The translations under genes were made by a program, and so were the position numbers. Under the pieces are notes generated by a model. It saw only the letters and a list, made by a program, of their open reading frames with translations. It was not told the DNA's origin and searched no databases. This document shows positions 5,195-8,683 of a DNA stretch of 8,683 nt, piece after piece (the first letter of the stretch is position 1; each line of letters begins with the position of its first letter). This stretch comes from Hungatella sp. UBA3147 (GTDB lineage: Bacteria; Bacillota; Clostridia; Lachnospirales; Lachnospiraceae). The stretch is taken from the NCBI GenBank assembly GCA_002365025.1, contig DEYX01000208.1:1-8683 (forward strand), given 5' to 3'.

Positions 5195-6202
5195 CTACAG
5201 AAGAACGATGTTATGCTTTCCGCATTCCTCCCGCATTTCCTTTGGCCAGATGCTGGCCTGAACTTCTCCCACATGAGCCCTGTCCAGAAGAAGCATGCAG
5301 AGACGGGATTGTCCGATACCGCCTCCGATGGTATAGGGCAGTTCTCCATTTAACAGCATTTTATGGTAAGGCAGGTTTTTCCTGTCTTCGCATCCAGCCT
5401 TTTCCAACTGGTTTGCCAGGGATTCTTCATCCACCCGGATGCCCATGCTGGAGATTTCCAGGGCGCAGTTTAAATTCTCAAACCAGAACAGAATGTCCCC
5501 GTTTAACTGCCAGTCATCATAGTCAGGTGCTCTTCCGTCATGGGGCTGTCCGCTCCCAAGCTTGTCCCCGATCTTCATGAGAAAGACACAGCCATATTCC
5601 TTTGTGATTAAGTTTTCCCGTTCCTTTGGAGTTTTGTCCGGATAACGGTCTTCCAGCTCCTGAGAAGTGATAAAGGTGATATCCTCTGGCAGATGCTTCA
5701 CGGCATGGGGGTATTTGTACCAGACCTCATGCTGCATGTGCTTGATGATCTTAAAGATGGTTCGGACGGTTTCCTTTAAGGTTTCCTCATTCCGCTCCTC
5801 TCTGGTAATAACCTTTTCCCAGTCCCATTGGTCTACATAACAGGAGTGCAGGTTGTCTAAGTCCTCGTCTCTCCGGATAGCGTTCATGTTGGTATAAAGG
5901 CCTTCGCCGGGCAGAAAACCGTATTCATAAAGAGCCATGCGTTTCCATTTGGCAAGGGAGTGTACAACTTCAACAGTCTCGTCCGGAATGCCGGCGATAT
6001 CAAACCGTACCGGGCGCTCCACGCCGTTTAAATCATCGTTTAATCCGCTGCTGCGCTCTACAAACAGGGGGGCAGAGATTCGTTCCAGATTCATTTCCTT
6101 ACCAAGCTCTTTTTGAAACGTATCTCTAATGTATTTAATGGCCTCCTGGGTCTCCCGTACAGAGAGTTTGGGGTCATAGTTTTCGGGTATGATGATTTCC
6201 AT
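5195..6202 (-). CDS. asnA: Aspartate--ammonia ligase (asparagine synthetase A)
   Basis: AsnA makes asparagine from aspartate, ammonia and ATP, forming a beta-aspartyl-AMP intermediate in the cytoplasm; the fold is related to class II aminoacyl-tRNA synthetases. The protein has 335 residues, close to the 330 of E. coli AsnA, so it is complete. Recognisable family segments, in order, are RISAPLFVERSSGLNDDLNG (about 41-60), VEVVHSLAKWKRMAL (about 77-91), NMNAIRRDEDLDNLHSCYVDQWDWE (about 105-129, a class II-like region), SGQPHDGRAPDYDDW (about 218-232) and GGGIGQSRLCMLLL near 292-305. GGGAGG at 6216-6211 lies eight bases before the ATG. A promoter-like TTGCAC-N17-TACCAT is at 6263-6235. The gene is convergent with the chemoreceptor gene, shares its terminator, and diverges from sua5. 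I see no T-box or other riboswitch in the short leader. Confidence 0.97.
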   Translation of the reverse strand: MEIIIPENYDPKLSVRETQEAIKYIRDTFQKELGKEMNLERISAPLFVERSSGLNDDLNGVERPVRFDIAGIPDETVEVVHSLAKWKRMALYEYGFLPGEGLYTNMNAIRRDEDLDNLHSCYVDQWDWEKVITREERNEETLKETVRTIFKIIKHMQHEVWYKYPHAVKHLPEDITFITSQELEDRYPDKTPKERENLITKEYGCVFLMKIGDKLGSGQPHDGRAPDYDDWQLNGDILFWFENLNCALEISSMGIRVDEESLANQLEKAGCEDRKNLPYHKMLLNGELPYTIGGGIGQSRLCMLLLDRAHVGEVQASIWPKEMREECGKHNIVLL

Positions 6203-6234
6203 GTGGTATTCCTCCCAAATAAAATGTTTTTATT

Positions 6235-6263
6235 ATGGTATCATTAATATGAAAATCGTGCAA
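6235..6263 (-). promoter_or_regulatory. asnA: Likely sigma A promoter for asnA
   Basis: On the minus strand TTGCAC (6263-6258), a 17-base spacer and TACCAT (6240-6235) precede the gene, giving a leader of roughly 25 bases. The match is moderate (three of six and four of six consensus bases), but the spacing is ideal and nothing better lies nearby. Confidence 0.45.
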
Positions 6264-6318
6264 CCATTGTTTTGTCTTAAGTAACAGGAAGGAAAGCTTT
6301 TGACAGGCAGCAAAAAAG

Positions 6319-6347
6319 TTGCATGGAAACTGGGCCTGTGATATGAT
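6319..6347 (+). promoter_or_regulatory. Sigma A promoter with extended -10 for sua5
   Basis: TTGCAT (6319-6324), a 17-base spacer and TATGAT (6342-6347, five of six consensus bases) are preceded by TG at 6339-6340, forming an extended -10 (TGATATGAT). Transcription would begin near 6354. This excludes the ATG at 6350 as a translation start and supports the one at 6383. Confidence 0.65.
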
Positions 6348-6382
6348 TAATGGAAGTTATTAAAAGAAAAGAGCAGAGTAAT

Positions 6383-7471
6383 ATGAAGACAGAACGAATT
6401 ATAATAGAAGATAAAGAACAACCGGAGGAAGAACTGTTAAGGAAGCCTGCGGAAATATTAAGAAACGGCGGTCTGGTGGCATTTCCAACGGAAACTGTAT
6501 ACGGTCTTGGAGCCAATGCTTTAAACGAAGAGGCAGCGGGGAAAATTTATGCTGCAAAGGGCAGGCCCTCGGATAACCCGCTGATCGCCCATATAGCAGA
6601 TTTTGATGATCTGATTCCCCTGGTAACTGTCATACCCGAAGCAGGAAGACGGCTGATGGAAGCGTTCTGGCCGGGTCCTTTGACCCTTATTTTCCCGAAA
6701 AGCGATCTGGTTCCCTATGGGACTACCGGAGGACTTGAAACAGTGGCAGTGCGCATGCCTGCCGATCCGGTAGCCAATGCTCTCATTCGATTGGCCAGGG
6801 TACCGGTGGCAGCGCCAAGCGCCAATACCTCCGGACGGCCAAGTCCCACTACAGCCGATCATGTATGGCAGGATATGAATGGAAAGATTGATATGATCGT
6901 AGACGGAGGGGCCGTAGGAATCGGAGTGGAATCCACGATCATCGATGTATCAGGGGACGAGCCGGTGATTTTAAGGCCGGGAGCCATTACACAGGAAATG
7001 GCTTTTTCTGTTCTTGGACAAGAGGTTCCTCTTGACCCTGCCATTGTGTCCGGGCCGATGAAAGCGGATGTGAGGCCAAAGGCCCCTGGTATGAAATACA
7101 AGCATTATGCGCCAAAGGCAGACTTAACTCTGGTAGAGGGTGAAACAGAGAATGTAATACGGACCATAAACCGGCTGGCAGAGGAAAAGCTTTCCAAAGG
7201 GTTTCGTGTGGGGATCATCTGTACCGAAGAAACGAAAGAGAGCTATCCTGAGGGAATGGTACGAAGCATGGGACTGCGTGCCAGGGAGGAGACCATTGCC
7301 CATAACCTTTACGGAGTACTGAGGGAATTTGATGATCTGGACGCGGATTTTATTTTTTCTGAAAGTTTCTCCAGAGATCATTTGGGACAGGCTATAATGA
7401 ACCGGTTGACCAAGGCTGCAGGATACCATATTTTAAATGCAGGCTGTAAAGAAGACTGTGTTCTTGATTAA
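6383..7471 (+). CDS. sua5: L-threonylcarbamoyladenylate synthase, Sua5 type (tRNA t6A synthesis)
   Basis: This enzyme makes threonylcarbamoyl-AMP from threonine, bicarbonate and ATP. The TsaD complex then transfers the group to A37 of ANN-decoding tRNAs. The protein has 362 residues and the full two-domain Sua5 layout, like Bacillus YwlC, rather than the short TsaC form. The YrdC domain (about 1-205) shows FPTETVYGLGANA at 34-46, KGRPSDNPL at 59-67, PSANTSGRPSPT at 145-156, STIID at 184-188 and RPG at 198-200. The linker motif APGMKYKHYAPK (234-245), which gates the active site, leads into the Sua5 domain, ending with DDLDADFIFSESF (317-329). The start at 6383 is preferred over the in-frame ATG at 6350 because the latter lies upstream of the likely transcript start, and YwlC also begins near this point. 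The ribosome site is weak. A hairpin-rich spacer and the dCMP deaminase gene follow. Confidence 0.95.
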   Translation: MKTERIIIEDKEQPEEELLRKPAEILRNGGLVAFPTETVYGLGANALNEEAAGKIYAAKGRPSDNPLIAHIADFDDLIPLVTVIPEAGRRLMEAFWPGPLTLIFPKSDLVPYGTTGGLETVAVRMPADPVANALIRLARVPVAAPSANTSGRPSPTTADHVWQDMNGKIDMIVDGGAVGIGVESTIIDVSGDEPVILRPGAITQEMAFSVLGQEVPLDPAIVSGPMKADVRPKAPGMKYKHYAPKADLTLVEGETENVIRTINRLAEEKLSKGFRVGIICTEETKESYPEGMVRSMGLRAREETIAHNLYGVLREFDDLDADFIFSESFSRDHLGQAIMNRLTKAAGYHILNAGCKEDCVLD

Positions 7472-7477
7472 GGAGAA

Positions 7478-7560
7478 AAGCGGATTGCGGATATCCGCTT
7501 ATCCAATTCAAAGGAGGAAATACCCTTAGGGTATCCCTGTATGCCCATAAAGGATGGGCA
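7478..7560 (+). other. Three consecutive hairpins in the leader of the dCMP deaminase gene
   Basis: AAGCGGAT (7478-7485) pairs with ATCCGCTT (7493-7500); an alternative is the 12-bp palindrome GCGGATATCCGC at 7487-7498. ATACCC (7520-7525) pairs with GGGTAT (7529-7534) around TTA. TGCCCAT (7542-7548) pairs with ATGGGCA (7554-7560) around AAAGG. None is followed by a U-run, so they are not typical terminators. An unused-looking AAGGAGG at 7512-7517 sits between the first two hairpins. A ten-codon frame (7541-7573) overlaps the third hairpin and the real ribosome site. The region may process, stabilise or regulate the message between sua5 and the deaminase. Confidence 0.5.
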
Positions 7561-7576
7561 AGAAGGAGGATAAGAA

Positions 7577-8071
7577 ATGGCGGGAAAAAGAGAAGATTAT
7601 ATTACATGGGATGAATATTTTATGGGAGTAGCGGCTCTTTCCGCAAGGCGTTCCAAGGATCCCAGCACCCAGGTGGGGGCCTGCATCGTAAGCCAGGATA
7701 ATAAGATTTTATCCATGGGTTACAATGGGTTTCCCATGGGCTGCTCGGATGATGAATTTCCGTGGGACAAGGAAGATGAGCAGGCCGATCCTTACAATGC
7801 CAAATATTTCTATTCCACCCACAGTGAATTAAATGCTATCCTTAACTACAGAGGGGGCAGCTTAGAAGGCAGCAAACTTTATGTTACTCTGTTCCCTTGC
7901 AACGAATGTGCGAAGGCCATCATACAGGCCGGAATTAAAACCATTGTTTACGGTTCGGACAAGTATGACGGTACTCCTGCGGTCAATGCTTCCAAGCGGA
8001 TGTTAAATGCGGCGGGGGTCCGGTATTACCAGTATCAGCCGACCGGAAGAAAGATAGAGATCGAGGTTTGA
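7577..8071 (+). CDS. comEB: dCMP deaminase family protein (ComEB-like)
   Basis: This zinc-dependent cytidine/deoxycytidylate deaminase converts dCMP to dUMP, feeding dTMP synthesis in the cytoplasm. The protein has 164 residues, a full single domain. Zinc ligands and catalytic residues are clear: HSE at 82-84 supplies His82 and the proton-shuttling Glu84, and PCNEC at 107-111 supplies Cys108 and Cys111. KDPSTQVGACIV (27-38) and MGYNGFPMGCSD (47-58) are typical of the dCMP deaminase branch. The usual HAE is HSE here, a mild change at a non-ligand position. AAGGAGG (7563-7569) lies seven bases before the ATG, which makes the start firm. It follows sua5 by 105 bp and precedes the radical SAM gene by one base, suggesting co-transcription with the latter. 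Membership of a competence operon is not indicated by the neighbours. Confidence 0.93.
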   Translation: MAGKREDYITWDEYFMGVAALSARRSKDPSTQVGACIVSQDNKILSMGYNGFPMGCSDDEFPWDKEDEQADPYNAKYFYSTHSELNAILNYRGGSLEGSKLYVTLFPCNECAKAIIQAGIKTIVYGSDKYDGTPAVNASKRMLNAAGVRYYQYQPTGRKIEIEV

Positions 8072-8072
8072 G

Positions 8073-8683
8073 ATGAAATTTTTGCTGGTGGCGCTTAACG
8101 CCAAATATATCCATTCCAATCCCGCTATTTACAGCTTAAAGGCCTATGCGAAAGCCCATGTAAGAGAACCGGAACTGGAGGATGGAAGGTTTCAGCTTGA
8201 AACTTCAGAATACACCATTAACAATCAGCCCGATGAAATCTTAAAGGATATTTTCTTAAGGAAACCGGATGCCATTGGGTTTTCCTGTTACATCTGGAAC
8301 TTTTCCTATGTATTAGAGCTGATCCGGGACCTTCCGAAAGTTCTCCCTCACGTGGAGATCTGGCTGGGAGGTCCCGAAGTGTCTTATGACGCCCCTGAAA
8401 TCCTTTGTCGGGAGCAATCTGTTTATGGGGTCATGATGGGTGAAGGGGAGGAGACCTTTTCTGAAGTGGTACAATGCTATCTGGAGCGGTTCAGGGGAAA
8501 TATTAATGGAAGGAATTCTTCTTTTCAGGCGATAGACGGTACCGCCGTAAGAGATGAGGAAGGAAATGTAACAGTGAATCCGCGAAAGACAGCGGTGGAC
8601 ATGAACTCTATTCCCTTCTTCTATAAAGATCTAAAGAATTTTGAGAACCGTATCATTTACTATGAGAGCAGCCGCGGCTGTCC
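8073..8683 (+). CDS. B12-binding domain radical SAM protein (N-terminal 203 residues, cut by right edge)
   Basis: This begins one base after the dCMP deaminase stop, with GAGG at 8063-8066 six bases before the ATG, so translation is probably coupled. The visible 203 codons form a cobalamin-binding-like Rossmann domain. They start MKFLLVALNAKYIHSNPAIYSLKAY, typical of a family of B12-binding radical SAM proteins, then DAIGFSCYIWNFSYVLEL (about 67-84), VEIWLGGPEVSYDAPEIL (about 93-110) and GEGEETFSEVV (about 121-131). After NSIPFFYKDL the frame reaches YYESSRGC and stops at the window edge. The last complete codon is Cys203, expected to be the first cysteine of the CxxxCxxC iron-sulfur cluster motif (RGCP...). 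The product is therefore predicted to be a cobalamin-dependent or B12-domain radical SAM enzyme. The canonical DxHxxG cobalamin loop is not obvious, so B12 may not bind in the base-on-displaced mode or at all. The substrate is unknown. Confidence 0.88.
   Translation, partial: MKFLLVALNAKYIHSNPAIYSLKAYAKAHVREPELEDGRFQLETSEYTINNQPDEILKDIFLRKPDAIGFSCYIWNFSYVLELIRDLPKVLPHVEIWLGGPEVSYDAPEILCREQSVYGVMMGEGEETFSEVVQCYLERFRGNINGRNSSFQAIDGTAVRDEEGNVTVNPRKTAVDMNSIPFFYKDLKNFENRIIYYESSRGC

Larger units (their letters stand above)
6203..6382. other. Divergent promoter region between asnA and sua5
   Basis: This 180-bp gap holds the leftward asnA promoter and the rightward sua5 promoter, with start points about 125 bases apart. 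A further TTGACA at 6300-6305 reads rightward but has only ATGGAA at the proper -10 distance, so it is probably not used as such. No operator-like dyad stands out. Confidence 0.6.

Noticed and set aside
5134..5580. 148-codon open frame on the plus strand overlapping asnA and the terminator
   Set aside because: It starts inside the terminator stem and runs antisense to asnA, with a low-complexity Pro/Arg/Cys-rich product.
6203..6300. T-box or other riboswitch in front of asnA
   Set aside because: The leader is short and lacks the T-box sequence and an antiterminator/terminator pair.
6300..6328. TTGACA at 6300 as the -35 of the sua5 promoter
   Set aside because: The sequence at the right distance (ATGGAA) is a poor -10; TTGCAT-N17 with an extended TATGAT is better.
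6350..6382. Upstream in-frame ATG for sua5
   Set aside because: It overlaps the predicted promoter/transcript start, and family members begin near the ATG at 6383.

Overview
The window looks like chromosomal DNA from a motile, low-to-mid GC Gram-positive anaerobe of the Clostridia, most likely a Lachnospiraceae / Clostridium cluster XIVa type organism. This is inferred from strong AGGAGG-type ribosome binding sites, AT-rich intergenic regions, a flagellar-sigma (sigma D/sigma 28) promoter of the Bacillus/Clostridium type, and the family make-up (bacterial AsnA, a Sua5-type threonylcarbamoyl-AMP synthase, a ComEB-like dCMP deaminase and a cobalamin-binding radical SAM protein). There are eight protein genes, two cut by the window edges. 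I see no mobile element, tRNA, rRNA or CRISPR array.

Region 1 (1-3574) is a carbohydrate-type regulatory cluster. A Gfo/Idh/MocA oxidoreductase, cut by the left edge, is read leftward. A ROK-family repressor is read rightward from the other side of a 612-bp AT-rich gap, and is followed 47 bp later by a second, different Gfo/Idh/MocA oxidoreductase. The gap holds a perfect 18-bp palindrome that contains the -35 box of a good leftward promoter, a hairpin in the leftward leader, and a possible 18-codon ORF with a strong Shine-Dalgarno upstream of the ROK gene. The simplest reading is a sugar- or polyol-responsive repressor controlling two dehydrogenases. The substrate cannot be read from the sequence.

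Region 2 (3575-5194) carries a stand-alone methyl-accepting chemotaxis protein. It has two membrane segments and almost no extracellular sensor domain. A near-consensus sigma D promoter sits just upstream and fixes the start codon. The gene ends at a very long hairpin that can terminate transcription from both sides.

Region 3 (5195-8683) is housekeeping. asnA (ammonia-dependent asparagine synthetase) is read leftward, convergent with the chemotaxis gene. From a divergent promoter region a rightward run begins: Sua5 (tRNA t6A synthesis), then a 105-bp spacer with three hairpins, then dCMP deaminase. One base after that comes a B12-binding radical SAM gene, cut by the right edge immediately at its first cluster cysteine.

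I did not find convincing evidence of a wholly new system. The observations most worth following are the palindromic operator/ROK/double-oxidoreductase arrangement, the sensorless sigma D chemoreceptor, the putative 18-residue peptide, and the hairpin-rich leader of the dCMP deaminase.
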